Positions 1-6,474 of a stretch of DNA of 22,240 bases are shown here, in pieces. Position 1 is the first letter of the stretch. Each line of letters opens with the position of its first letter. A model generated the notes under the pieces. The model saw only the letters and a list, made by a program, of their open reading frames with translations, was not told the origin of the DNA and did not search any database. Both the position numbers and the translations under genes were made by a program. This DNA comes from a virus. The DNA lies in IMG/VR virus record IMGVR_UViG_3300037485_000262, positions 1 through 22,240 of that record; one strand, 5' to 3'.

Positions 1-2
1 AT

Positions 3-752
3 GCAGTTAATTCAACTTTACAAATCAAGCACGTTAGCGGTCAATTACAATTTCTTAATGGTTCAAATATTGCTTGGTTAAAAGAAGATGGTTTTGGTGC
101 TGCCACCTTTTCAAGTAGTGTGACGGCAACGAATGGTTATTTTAGTTCTAACGTAGGTATAGGAACTACAAGTCCTGCATCATTGCTTCATGTTGGGGCA
201 GCAACGAATTTTGCAATTACTGGAAGAACAAGTGCGGTTTATGCAAGTGCAGATAGTACAACAATATTCACAATAGGAAGAAGTGGAGTTGATTATCCTA
301 TACTATTAGATTTTGGGGTAAATAATGCATCTCAATATGCAACCATTTCAGCAATTCAATATACTGGAAGCAACAAACCACTTGCACTTCAACCCTCCGG
401 TGGCAATCTACTGGTTGGCACAACCACCGATTCGGGGGAGAAGTTGCAGGTTTCGGGAAGTGTGAAGATTACAAATATATTAACACAAGAATATGGTTAT
501 GCATATCAAATAAAATTAGGAGCAACTGAAAAGTATTATTACTCAAATGGAGCATCTTATAATGCATTTAGTACTGGAATTATGGGTATTGGAACAACTG
601 CAGACCCAATTGGATTTGCGACTACAAATGTAATAAGAATGACAATAAAATCAGATGGAATCATCAACCTTTCAAACGTACCAAGTTCAGCAACCGGATT
701 AAGTGCAGGGGATATTTATAAAGATGCAAGTGGATTCTTAAAAATAGTTTAA
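3..752 (+). CDS. Tail fibre-like structural protein, C-terminal part (5' end outside window)
   Basis: The frame is open from the first bases of the window, so the true start lies upstream; 249 codons are visible. The protein is rich in Gly, Ser, Thr and Asn, with short beta-type motifs such as VGIGTTSPASLLHV and a related GNLLVGTTTDSGEKLQVSG segment. These 'GIGTTSP...L.V' motifs are typical of trimeric tail-fibre and adhesin-like proteins of Bacteroidota phages. It ends with GDIYKDASGFLKIV. No S74-type intramolecular chaperone domain follows, so it would fold without self-cleavage or with another chaperone. It precedes the lysis cassette, as expected for the last gene of a tail module. The structural role is inferred from composition and motifs; the receptor is unknown. 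Confidence 0.72.
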   Translation, partial: AVNSTLQIKHVSGQLQFLNGSNIAWLKEDGFGAATFSSSVTATNGYFSSNVGIGTTSPASLLHVGAATNFAITGRTSAVYASADSTTIFTIGRSGVDYPILLDFGVNNASQYATISAIQYTGSNKPLALQPSGGNLLVGTTTDSGEKLQVSGSVKITNILTQEYGYAYQIKLGATEKYYYSNGASYNAFSTGIMGIGTTADPIGFATTNVIRMTIKSDGIINLSNVPSSATGLSAGDIYKDASGFLKIV

Positions 753-781
753 TATTAAAAACAAAATAAAAATTGCAAAAC

Positions 782-1246
782 ATGAGAACCGCTATAATTG
801 AAGATTATATTATATACGAAGATGGTAGGGTTTATAGTACAAGGAAAAACATATTCCTTAAGCATCTAAAAAAATCATATCCTTGTGTTGACTTATATCT
901 GAAAGACAAAACAAAAAGATATTTCATTCATAGATTAATAGGAGAAAACTTCATACCTAATCCATTGAATAAACCATATATAAATCATATTGATAACAAT
1001 AGGAATAACTTTAGTATTGAAAATCTTGAATGGGTTACGCATAAAGAAAATATGCAGCACTGCTGGGATAATGGTTTTCATAAAATGACGATGCCCATAA
1101 GAAAGGTTATTTGCACTGAAACTGGTAAAATATACCAATCAGTTGAAGAAACATCTAAATTATTGGGAATAAGCATACATAGTCTTTATAAAAAATTGAA
1201 TGAGGCATATCCTCGTAAAAACAATACAACTCTTAAATACATTTAA
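782..1246 (+). CDS. HNH homing endonuclease with NUMOD-type DNA-binding segments
   Basis: This 154-aa protein has the layout of a free-standing phage homing endonuclease. A NUMOD4-like start (YIIYEDGRVYS, about residues 9-19) is followed by an HNH_3-type core: H50 in FIHRLIGENFIPN, then INHIDNNRNN (H69, D71) and ENLEWVTHKEN (N81, W84, H87). The C-terminal segment, residues about 105-140, with TGKIYQSVEETSKLLGIS, resembles a NUMOD1 helix-turn-helix. Such enzymes nick or cut DNA lacking the gene and so spread it. I chose the ATG at 782 over a TTG three codons upstream. It sits between the tail fibre gene and the lysis region, apparently as a self-standing insert with no intron visible around it. 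Confidence 0.88.
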   Translation: MRTAIIEDYIIYEDGRVYSTRKNIFLKHLKKSYPCVDLYLKDKTKRYFIHRLIGENFIPNPLNKPYINHIDNNRNNFSIENLEWVTHKENMQHCWDNGFHKMTMPIRKVICTETGKIYQSVEETSKLLGISIHSLYKKLNEAYPRKNNTTLKYI

Positions 1247-1272
1247 TTTTTAAATCTAAAATACGTATAATT

Positions 1273-1569
1273 ATGGCACAGAAAATCTCACCCGTCAATG
1301 TATGGGTAAATGGCGAAAGTAAGGAAGCGAAATATCTTCAAGTAACGGGCATCAATGACAACTACGAATCATCAGCTACCAACTATTGGCAGATGTTCAC
1401 CATGAATGTTGATGCTGAAGGGGTAGAAACAATGGGCGAGCAGGTAGCTGCTGGAAATCTGACCATTGATGGTGCTGACTACATCGCCTGGGGTGACCAA
1501 CCCGCAATGGCAATCAATGAGTGGATTTATAATTGGGTGGCAGGGAAGCTGAATTTGACAATAATTTAG
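1273..1569 (+). CDS. Small phage protein of unknown function
   Basis: A 98-aa protein with an ATG start after an A/T-rich leader. It has no signal peptide, membrane segment or recognised motif. The sequence is mixed and soluble, acidic in the middle, with aromatic residues towards the C-terminus (WGDQPAMAINEWIYNWVAG). It lies between the homing endonuclease and the holin-like genes. The position suggests a late, possibly virion-associated small protein, but I cannot assign a function. Confidence 0.7.
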   Translation: MAQKISPVNVWVNGESKEAKYLQVTGINDNYESSATNYWQMFTMNVDAEGVETMGEQVAAGNLTIDGADYIAWGDQPAMAINEWIYNWVAGKLNLTII

Positions 1570-1593
1570 TAAATTTACCTTAAAATTTATACT

Positions 1594-1725
1594 ATGACAC
1601 TTGTAGAACTGAAAGCAGCTGCTTATGACCTTTTAGCAAGCATTGAGTATGCTCAAAAGCAACTCCAAGAGGTAAACCAGAAGATTGGCGAAGAACTTCA
1701 AAAAGAGAACAAAGAAAATGGATAG
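1594..1725 (+). CDS. 43-aa coiled-coil peptide of unknown function
   Basis: A short ORF with an ATG start and an uninterrupted helical, heptad-like sequence (LLASIEYAQKQLQEVNQKI) ending in a Lys/Glu/Asn-rich tail. It overlaps the next gene by 8 bases (ATG of that gene at 1718, stop of this one at 1723-1725), which suggests coupled translation. Its place directly before two holin-like genes suggests a lysis-cassette accessory, but that is inference. Confidence 0.6.
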   Translation: MTLVELKAAAYDLLASIEYAQKQLQEVNQKIGEELQKENKENG

Positions 1726-1876
1726 CAAGTCTATTGGAATGTGTGTAGCGACTATACTGATTAAGGTGTGGGCAGATATTGCTCTCAGCGAGGTCGGTGT
1801 AGTCGTTGCTATTTTCGCAGGGTTAACAACCATAGTGTATAATTTAGTTAGGCTTTATAAAGAACTAAAAAAATGA
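1718..1876 (+). CDS. Small single-span membrane protein, holin-like
   Basis: A 52-aa protein starting at ATG 1718; a longer reading from a TTG at 1685 would run through the coiled-coil gene and is less likely. It holds one long hydrophobic stretch (about residues 7-43, with a possible break at KVWADIALSEV) and a basic end, RLYKELKK. Size, hydrophobicity and position next to spanin and endolysin genes fit a holin or holin partner. It overlaps the next gene through ATGA at 1873-1876. Holins have no conserved catalytic residues, so the call rests on topology and context only. Confidence 0.6.
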   Translation: MDSKSIGMCVATILIKVWADIALSEVGVVVAIFAGLTTIVYNLVRLYKELKK

Positions 1877-2112
1877 TAAAGAATTTTATTTGGAGTTTAC
1901 TCGCTGAAGATGGGAAACTTAGTAGCAAACGCTTCGCAGGTATCCTATCAACCTTGTTCCTTTGCATCACATTGCTTTGGAATAGTTTTAGCGAGGAACA
2001 TATCGCCCCATCAACAATACTTGTTGAGTGCGTGACTGCGGTTGCAATAGGTGCTTTGGGTATCTCTGCGGTGCAAACTATCTTTAAGAAAAAAGATGAA
2101 GAACCTAAGTAA
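1873..2112 (+). CDS. Putative holin (two membrane spans)
   Basis: A 79-aa protein with an N-terminal amphipathic start (MIKNFIWSLLAEDGKLSSKRF), a first membrane span around residues 22-37 (FAGILSTLFLCITLLW) and a second around 50-70 (ILVECVTAVAIGALGISAVQTIF), ending in the charged tail KKKDEEPK. The two-span layout, size and tail match class II-type phage holins, which form holes in the inner membrane at the time of lysis. It starts inside the stop of the previous gene (ATGA) and its end overlaps the PAS-protein start at 2096, so the three are probably co-translated. Confidence 0.62.
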   Translation: MIKNFIWSLLAEDGKLSSKRFAGILSTLFLCITLLWNSFSEEHIAPSTILVECVTAVAIGALGISAVQTIFKKKDEEPK

Positions 2113-2839
2113 AGAAGAACTCCTAAGTAGGATGGAGGCAATTAATCGTAGCAATGCGATTATTTACTTTGACCTCAACGGGTTCATACTTGGGGTAAAT
2201 GCCATCTTTTTAAAAGCAATGGGATTCGGAGAAGATGAACACGATAAGTTAATCGGTAAGCATCATAGCATATTTGTCAGTTATGAGTATTCTAAGTCTG
2301 ATGAGTATGTAAAGTTTTGGGAAACGCTAAGAAGTGGTAAGTTCTTTGAAGGGGAGTTTGAAAGAAAGAAGATAGATGGTTCACCTATCTACTTACAAGC
2401 GACATACAATCCTATCTTTGATGAAGCAAGTGTTATAACAAAGGTGATGAAGATAGCGACTGATATCAGTGAAACTGTTGTTAGCAAAAACAGAATAGAT
2501 GAACTATCCAAAACCTTGCAAAAGGAATTGGATAACACAAACAAACTAAGGGAGGCAATAGAGATAGAGAAAAACGCTGCGTTGGAGGACTTGGATGCAA
2601 CCCTAAAGAAAAGTCAAAACGAATTAATCAAAACGATTGTTAAGTGTGCTTTAGCGGTTATTATAAGCGTTGGATTTATCACAACAATTATGTACTCCTT
2701 CGCAATACTATCCAATAAGGACACGCAGATAATCGGGTCAACATGGTCAAATATGTTCAGCGTACTTCTCACAAATGCCTTCTCAATAGTTGGTACAATT
2801 ATGGGTATTAAGTATGCAACACAAGATGAAAAAAAATAA
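2096..2839 (+). CDS. PAS-domain protein with coiled coil and two C-terminal membrane spans
   Basis: A 247-aa protein. Residues about 16-127 form a PAS sensor domain of the kind seen in methyl-accepting chemotaxis and Aer/BdlA-type proteins: AIIYFDLNGFILGVN, then GKHHSIFV, FWETLRSGKFFEGEFER, IYLQATYNPIFD and VMKIATDISE. A coiled coil follows (about 130-178), then two hydrophobic spans (about 181-204 and 217-239) and the charged tail ATQDEKK. No kinase, cyclase or MCP signalling domain is present. The start is ATG 2096, overlapping the holin-like gene by 17 bases; a longer reading from 2051 is unlikely. It sits between holin-like and spanin genes. Family knowledge says PAS domains bind ligands or redox cofactors. 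A link between sensing and lysis is my inference; cofactor and ligand are unknown. Confidence 0.8.
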   Translation: MKNLSKEELLSRMEAINRSNAIIYFDLNGFILGVNAIFLKAMGFGEDEHDKLIGKHHSIFVSYEYSKSDEYVKFWETLRSGKFFEGEFERKKIDGSPIYLQATYNPIFDEASVITKVMKIATDISETVVSKNRIDELSKTLQKELDNTNKLREAIEIEKNAALEDLDATLKKSQNELIKTIVKCALAVIISVGFITTIMYSFAILSNKDTQIIGSTWSNMFSVLLTNAFSIVGTIMGIKYATQDEKK

Positions 2840-3290
2840 TATGAGATACTTACTTTTATTGATGCTATTTATCGGATGCAACCCAGTTAAGCAAGTTTTG
2901 CGTGACCAAGAGAAACTTGAAGAAGTCGCAAAAGTTGTGGTTAAGGGTGGATGGTGTGCGAATGATACTACCTTCATAACCAAGTCTGATACTCTTGTTG
3001 AGATGGACACAATTATCCGTATAGATACGCAAACAGATACGCATATCTTTAATGATACAACCTACATTACCAAGTGGAAAACAAGGGATATTACTAAGAC
3101 CTTAACCATTCACGATACCATTAAGTCCTTCATTGTTGACAATGCCCGTGTAAGGTTATTACAGACCGATTCAGCACGTTTAACGTATGAGTTAAACGAA
3201 TGGCAAGGCAAGGCAAAAAAAAGGCAATTGTGGATATTCCTATTGATTGGAATGATTGGTGCATACTTTTATATAAAATCTAAAATATGA
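2826..3290 (+). CDS. Putative unimolecular spanin (u-spanin) lipoprotein
   Basis: This 154-aa protein has the two end signals that define a u-spanin. The N-terminus is a lipoprotein signal (MKKNNM basic start, then LLLLMLFIG and Cys18 as the lipidated residue). The C-terminus is one membrane span (about 136-150, IFLLIGMIGAYFYI) followed by KSKI. Between them is a polar region full of regularly spaced Asp-Thr pairs, likely beta-rich, then a short helical part. Such a protein would tie the outer membrane to the inner membrane and fuse them in the last step of lysis of a Gram-negative host. I chose ATG 2826 because it adds the positive N-terminus; ATG 2841 is possible. It overlaps the PAS gene and, by 4 bases, the endolysin gene. 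Confidence 0.72.
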   Translation: MKKNNMRYLLLLMLFIGCNPVKQVLRDQEKLEEVAKVVVKGGWCANDTTFITKSDTLVEMDTIIRIDTQTDTHIFNDTTYITKWKTRDITKTLTIHDTIKSFIVDNARVRLLQTDSARLTYELNEWQGKAKKRQLWIFLLIGMIGAYFYIKSKI

Positions 3291-3754
3291 AACTTAGCGA
3301 ACATCTTGACTTGTCAGAAGTAACCCGTAGCGAATCAGCAAAGAGAAAAGGAATAAGCAATATGCCAACAGAGGCACACATTGCTAACTTTAAGTTATTA
3401 GCAGAAAAGATATTTGAACCAATAAGGAAACACTTTAGATGCCCTATTATTATCTCATCGGGATATAGAAGCAAGGAACTAAATGCTGCTATCGGTGGTT
3501 CATTAACCTCCCAACATTGTCAAGGCGAAGCAATTGATATTGATATGGATGGTACACCAAATGGAGTTACCAATAGGATGGTGTTTGATTACATCAAGGA
3601 CAATCTAAACTTTGACCAACTTATCTATGAGTTCGGAGATGCTAATAATCCTGACTGGGTTCACGTTTCTTATGAATCTACTGGTAAGCAAAGGAAGCAG
3701 ATATTAAGGGCAACAAGGTCCGGAGGGAAAACTTTGTACAGTAATTACCAATGA
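3287..3754 (+). CDS. Endolysin, M15-family zinc peptidase
   Basis: A 155-aa protein of the peptidase M15 (VanY/endolysin-like) fold, which cuts peptide bonds in the peptidoglycan stem or cross-link. Visible motifs are ISSGYRS (56-62), the zinc-binding SQHCQGEAIDID with H77 and D84, and DWVHVSY with the third ligand H126. The chain is full length for phage M15_3-type enzymes, and there is no signal peptide, so export would depend on a holin. The start overlaps the spanin stop (ATGA at 3287-3290), completing a holin/spanin/endolysin cassette. Confidence 0.9.
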   Translation: MKLSEHLDLSEVTRSESAKRKGISNMPTEAHIANFKLLAEKIFEPIRKHFRCPIIISSGYRSKELNAAIGGSLTSQHCQGEAIDIDMDGTPNGVTNRMVFDYIKDNLNFDQLIYEFGDANNPDWVHVSYESTGKQRKQILRATRSGGKTLYSNYQ

Positions 3755-4722
3755 ACAAGGTAGATATAGCAAGGGAATATCGTGAGAAATATGGGTGGGA
3801 AATGCCTACTCTAAAACTGGCAAGGATTATTTTTAAAGATAATCCTTTGTCGTTTACTAACGTAGACCATGCGAGGAGTTTTTTGAGGTCAATAGAAAAC
3901 AAAATGGGCAAGAAAAATAATCACATAATTACAAAAGAAATGCCTACAAGACCCAAGAACCCATATAATTTACCTGAATCAGATGAGGCAATATACCAAC
4001 CTTATGACCTAAAAGCGAAGCGTTTGTTGGTTCTTTCCGACATCCACATTCCTTATCATAACATAGAGGCATTGACTTGTGCTTTTGATTTTGCGAAACA
4101 AGAAAAGCCTGATGCGATACTTCTCAATGGAGATACCCTTGACTTCTTTGGATTGAGTAGGTTTATGAAAGACCCCAAGAAAAGGTCAATAGCAAGTGAG
4201 TTGGCAATCTTCAAGGACTTTATGGAGATTCTTAAAAAGACTTTTAATGCTAAAATCTATTACAAGATGGGAAACCATTGTGAAAGGTATGAGCATTTTC
4301 TTTGGATGAAGGCACATGAACTGGTCGGGGTTGAGGAATTTGAGATTGAGAATATACTTAAAGCAAGGGCAGAAGGTATTGAGATTATCAAGGACAAGCG
4401 GATAATGAAAGCAGGGGACTTGAATATTATACATGGTCACGAATTTGGCGGTTCGGTATTTAGTCCGGTAAACATTGCCAGGGGGTTATTCCTACGGGGT
4501 AAGGTATCTGCTATGCAAGGACACAATCACCAAACCTCAGAACATTCTGAAAGCAATATGAATGGGGAACTAACTACCACCTGGTCCTTAGGTTGCTTGT
4601 GCGAACTGCATCCCGCATACCTTCCCATTAACAAATGGAATCACGGATTCGCTTTGGTAGATGTAGATGGTCAGAACTTTGAAGTAAGGAACAAAAGAAT
4701 CCATAAGGGTAAAATCCTTTAA
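3751..4722 (+). CDS. Calcineurin-like metallophosphoesterase
   Basis: A 323-aa protein with all five metal-site motifs of the calcineurin-like phosphoesterase superfamily in order: SDIHIPYH (D97, H99), NGDTLD (D128), GNHCER (N175, H176), HGHEF (H228, H230) and GHNHQ (H258, H260). These bind two metal ions and cleave phosphoester bonds in nucleic acids, nucleotides or phosphoproteins. The first 90 residues carry no motif I recognise; the start of this part looks like a small helical DNA-binding region. It overlaps the endolysin gene by ATGA. The substrate is not evident. Its position at the end of the lysis operon suggests co-expression late in infection. Confidence 0.88.
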   Translation: MNKVDIAREYREKYGWEMPTLKLARIIFKDNPLSFTNVDHARSFLRSIENKMGKKNNHIITKEMPTRPKNPYNLPESDEAIYQPYDLKAKRLLVLSDIHIPYHNIEALTCAFDFAKQEKPDAILLNGDTLDFFGLSRFMKDPKKRSIASELAIFKDFMEILKKTFNAKIYYKMGNHCERYEHFLWMKAHELVGVEEFEIENILKARAEGIEIIKDKRIMKAGDLNIIHGHEFGGSVFSPVNIARGLFLRGKVSAMQGHNHQTSEHSESNMNGELTTTWSLGCLCELHPAYLPINKWNHGFALVDVDGQNFEVRNKRIHKGKIL

Positions 4723-4724
4723 TT

Positions 4725-4970
4725 ATGGAGCAGGACCTTATTTTAGGAGAATCGGATGAGGTTGAAGAAGTAGAGGAAGCGGAAGGGTATAGTTACCCCG
4801 AGTACATATCTGCCTCCGTTGAGGTCCTAACTATGCTTGAATCTTCCAATCCTATGACCAAAGAGGAGGTGGAAAAGGTCCAAGAACTAAAGAAACTTTG
4901 TTTTGAAATGCTTGAATTTTCGGTAAAATCCATGCATGAAACGCTATTTACTAATGACATAGACTGTTGA
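4725..4970 (+). CDS. Small acidic protein of unknown function
   Basis: An 81-aa protein with a very acidic N-terminal segment (ESDEVEEVEEAEGYSYPEY) and a helical remainder. It starts two bases after the phosphoesterase stop and is the last gene before a strong terminator, so it is the end of the late transcript. The ORF is clear from spacing, but I recognise no family. Confidence 0.7.
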   Translation: MEQDLILGESDEVEEVEEAEGYSYPEYISASVEVLTMLESSNPMTKEEVEKVQELKKLCFEMLEFSVKSMHETLFTNDIDC

Positions 4971-4994
4971 TTTTTAAAGTTTTAATGTGATTTG

Positions 4995-5029
4995 AACCCC
5001 TGGAGTTTCTACTTTGGGGGTTTTTGTTT
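4995..5029 (+). terminator. Strong intrinsic terminator ending the late operon
   Basis: Bases 4995-5006 (AACCCCTGGAGT) pair continuously with 5011-5022 (ACTTTGGGGGTT) around the loop TTCT. This gives a 12-bp stem with three G-U pairs, and the T-rich tract TTTTTGTTT runs on from its 3' arm. It lies 25 bases after the acidic-protein gene and 44 bases before the early promoter, separating the two transcription units. Confidence 0.85.
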
Positions 5030-5072
5030 GGGGGTAAATGCAAAAAAATATTTTAAAAAAGATTAAAAAATG

Positions 5073-5103
5073 TTTGGTAGTATGAAAAAAAGTATTATCT
5101 TTG
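5073..5103 (+). promoter_or_regulatory. Bacteroidota-type promoter (TTTG-N19-TATCTTTG)
   Basis: TTTG at 5073-5076 is followed after exactly 19 bases by TATCTTTG at 5096-5103, matching the -33/-7 consensus TTTG/TAnnTTTG of the primary Bacteroidota sigma factor. The expected start of transcription, a few bases downstream, falls at or just before the leader motif TCAAATCACA (5109-5118). It drives the early block starting at 5132. Confidence 0.85.
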
Positions 5104-5131
5104 ACATATCAAATCACAAAAACAAAACAAA

Positions 5132-5329
5132 ATGAACACTCAAATCATTGACTTGAAAAAAAGGAACTATGTAAACATGATTTCAAGAAGTACCGAGTAC
5201 ACAGTTAATCAAGTATTGGACTTTGCTGAAAAAACTTTTGGTATTAGACCTGCTTCTGTTGAACGAGGTTCGTGTTTACCGGGAATTAATTTTGAGTATG
5301 TAGTTACTTATTGGGTTTGCTTTGAATAG
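5132..5329 (+). CDS. Small early protein of unknown function
   Basis: A 65-aa protein, first gene after the consensus promoter, with an A-rich leader (AAAACAAAACAAAATG) of the kind favoured by Bacteroidota ribosomes. No domain recognised; the sequence is soluble and mixed. First-in-operon position and strong promoter suggest very early expression, where phages often keep small host-takeover proteins, but nothing in this sequence proves that. Confidence 0.68.
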   Translation: MNTQIIDLKKRNYVNMISRSTEYTVNQVLDFAEKTFGIRPASVERGSCLPGINFEYVVTYWVCFE

Positions 5330-5408
5330 CAAACCGTTGTTTTAAACATATCTTAAATTAATTCAATAACCTCAGGGGTGCAGCATCCTTCCAACTGCAA
5401 CAAATCAC

Positions 5409-5483
5409 ATGAAAAAGTCAACTATTCAAACCATCATTATCATCATTCTTTGTATTGCATTCTGCTTTGCAGATAACATCTAA
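5409..5483 (+). CDS. 24-residue single-span membrane peptide
   Basis: An ATG joined to the leader motif CAAATCACA (its last A is the A of the ATG) opens a 24-aa peptide: basic start MKKSTIQT, hydrophobic core IIIIILCIAFCF, then ADNI. The same leader precedes better-supported genes, which argues that this very short frame is translated. It could be a membrane-active or leader peptide. Function unknown. Confidence 0.45.
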   Translation: MKKSTIQTIIIIILCIAFCFADNI

Positions 5484-5494
5484 AATCAAATCAC

Positions 5495-5701
5495 ATGAAC
5501 CAACTACCAAAATGGGGCGACCTAAACACTTATGAACGGCACAAGTTACTCGGAGAGTTAATTGATGCCATGATATATTCGGGCGAAGCAGTCCACTATC
5601 TTAGCACAAGCGTTGAGCAGTTTAGAGCAATGGGATGGGTAAGGTCAATCATAATGCCCGAAGTAGATTTAAACAAGTACACTAACAATAATCAAAACTA
5701 A
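5495..5701 (+). CDS. Small early protein of unknown function
   Basis: A 68-aa soluble protein with an ATG fused to the leader motif TCAAATCACA (5486-5495). It has a helical region around YERHKLLGELIDAMIYSG and a polar Asn-rich end. No domain recognised. It sits four bases before the XRE regulator gene and is probably co-transcribed with it. Confidence 0.66.
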   Translation: MNQLPKWGDLNTYERHKLLGELIDAMIYSGEAVHYLSTSVEQFRAMGWVRSIIMPEVDLNKYTNNNQN

Positions 5702-5705
5702 AACA

Positions 5706-5876
5706 ATGACTAAAGAAGAACTCAGAAAAATCAGAAGGGCAAAGGATGTAACCCAAGAAAAGTTAGCATCTATCTCAGGTATCAGCCTTGCAACCATTAA
5801 CCGAGCAGAAAAGACTGGTAAGGTTAGACTTCAAACAATGCAACTTTTATTTGAAACATTAAACAAAATTTCTTAA
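5706..5876 (+). CDS. Minimal XRE/Cro-type helix-turn-helix regulator
   Basis: A 56-aa protein that is almost entirely one HTH_3 domain: LRKIRRAKDVTQEKLASISG, then ISLATINRAEKTGKV and a closing helix LQTMQLLFETLNKIS. The helix-turn-helix lies around residues 16-36. Proteins this size (Cro-like) bind operators as dimers and regulate early phage transcription. Its place near the start of the early operon fits feedback control. No partner repressor or integrase was seen, so it is not evidence of lysogeny by itself. Confidence 0.85.
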   Translation: MTKEELRKIRRAKDVTQEKLASISGISLATINRAEKTGKVRLQTMQLLFETLNKIS

Positions 5877-5897
5877 CTTTAACTAAAATCAAATCAC

Positions 5898-6155
5898 ATG
5901 ACTTACGTTACCGCAAATGTTACAATGCCTAAAGAATGGTTCAACGCAAATGTTGACCTCCCTTGCACCGCTGGTGCTTTCGTTACCGCTAAAGATGGAG
6001 AATGGGAAATCAATGTTAGGTACATCAACTTCCCAGGGTGGTATGTCTTTAACCTTAAACCCGAATTTAAGCGAGATGTTTATGCATTGGTAGAAGAAAA
6101 GTGCATCCAAAAGTATGCCGATGAAAAACTAAAGCAGGAAGATTATGTATTATGA
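5898..6155 (+). CDS. Small early protein of unknown function
   Basis: An 85-aa protein whose ATG overlaps the leader motif TCAAATCACA (5889-5898). Aromatic and beta-type segments (GEWEINVRYINFPGWYVFNL) are followed by a charged helix to the end. No recognised domain. It overlaps the following frame by 11 bases. Confidence 0.66.
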   Translation: MTYVTANVTMPKEWFNANVDLPCTAGAFVTAKDGEWEINVRYINFPGWYVFNLKPEFKRDVYALVEEKCIQKYADEKLKQEDYVL

Positions 6156-6474
6156 CCGAATAGAGATGACCTTAGAGGTAAGGGGCGAAGTTAGAGCAAC
6201 CGCTTACCCTTTAAGGTGTCATGAAAGCATAGAACGGCAAAGGCATCAATGGTATTATTTTTATGGGTTAAAAAGCATTAAAGACTGGGAGATATTCATT
6301 ACTCAAAAGTCTACGATGCAAAACTCCTCACCTTTCAGAATAGAGAAACCATTTCCTTATCATATCAAATCACAACAAAATGAATCAACAGAATCAGAAC
6401 CAACAGACATCCATTGCGAATCAGCTAATCCTTCAGGGGGACTTGAGCAAGTTGTCGGCAAACGACAAGGTTAA
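6145..6474 (+). CDS. Unknown protein, 3' end overlapping the recombination gene
   Basis: A 109-aa frame starting at ATG 6145 inside the end of the previous gene. The first ~75 residues (for example WYYFYGLKSIKDWEIFITQ) look like an ordinary protein and fill a space that would otherwise hold no gene. The last ~32 residues are read from the start of the next gene in another frame and look like a chance extension. ATG 6166 is an alternative start. Moderately sure it is coding; function unknown. Confidence 0.5.
   Translation: MYYDRIEMTLEVRGEVRATAYPLRCHESIERQRHQWYYFYGLKSIKDWEIFITQKSTMQNSSPFRIEKPFPYHIKSQQNESTESEPTDIHCESANPSGGLEQVVGKRQG

Noticed and set aside
1-1250. Diversity-generating retroelement linked to the tail fibre
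   Set aside because: No reverse transcriptase, accessory gene or near-repeat pair with adenine-specific differences was seen in the window.
1554-1593. Possible promoter before the 43-aa gene (TTTG at 1554-1557)
   Set aside because: No TAnnTTTG box lies at the right distance; only AT-rich sequence is present.
5706-5876. Lysogeny module suggested by the XRE protein
   Set aside because: There is no integrase, excisionase, second divergent repressor or attachment site; one small HTH protein is also normal in strictly lytic phages.
6380-6474. Last ~32 codons of the 6145-6474 frame as a functional C-terminus
   Set aside because: They lie out of frame within the better-supported recombination gene and have low-complexity composition; kept only as part of an uncertain ORF call.
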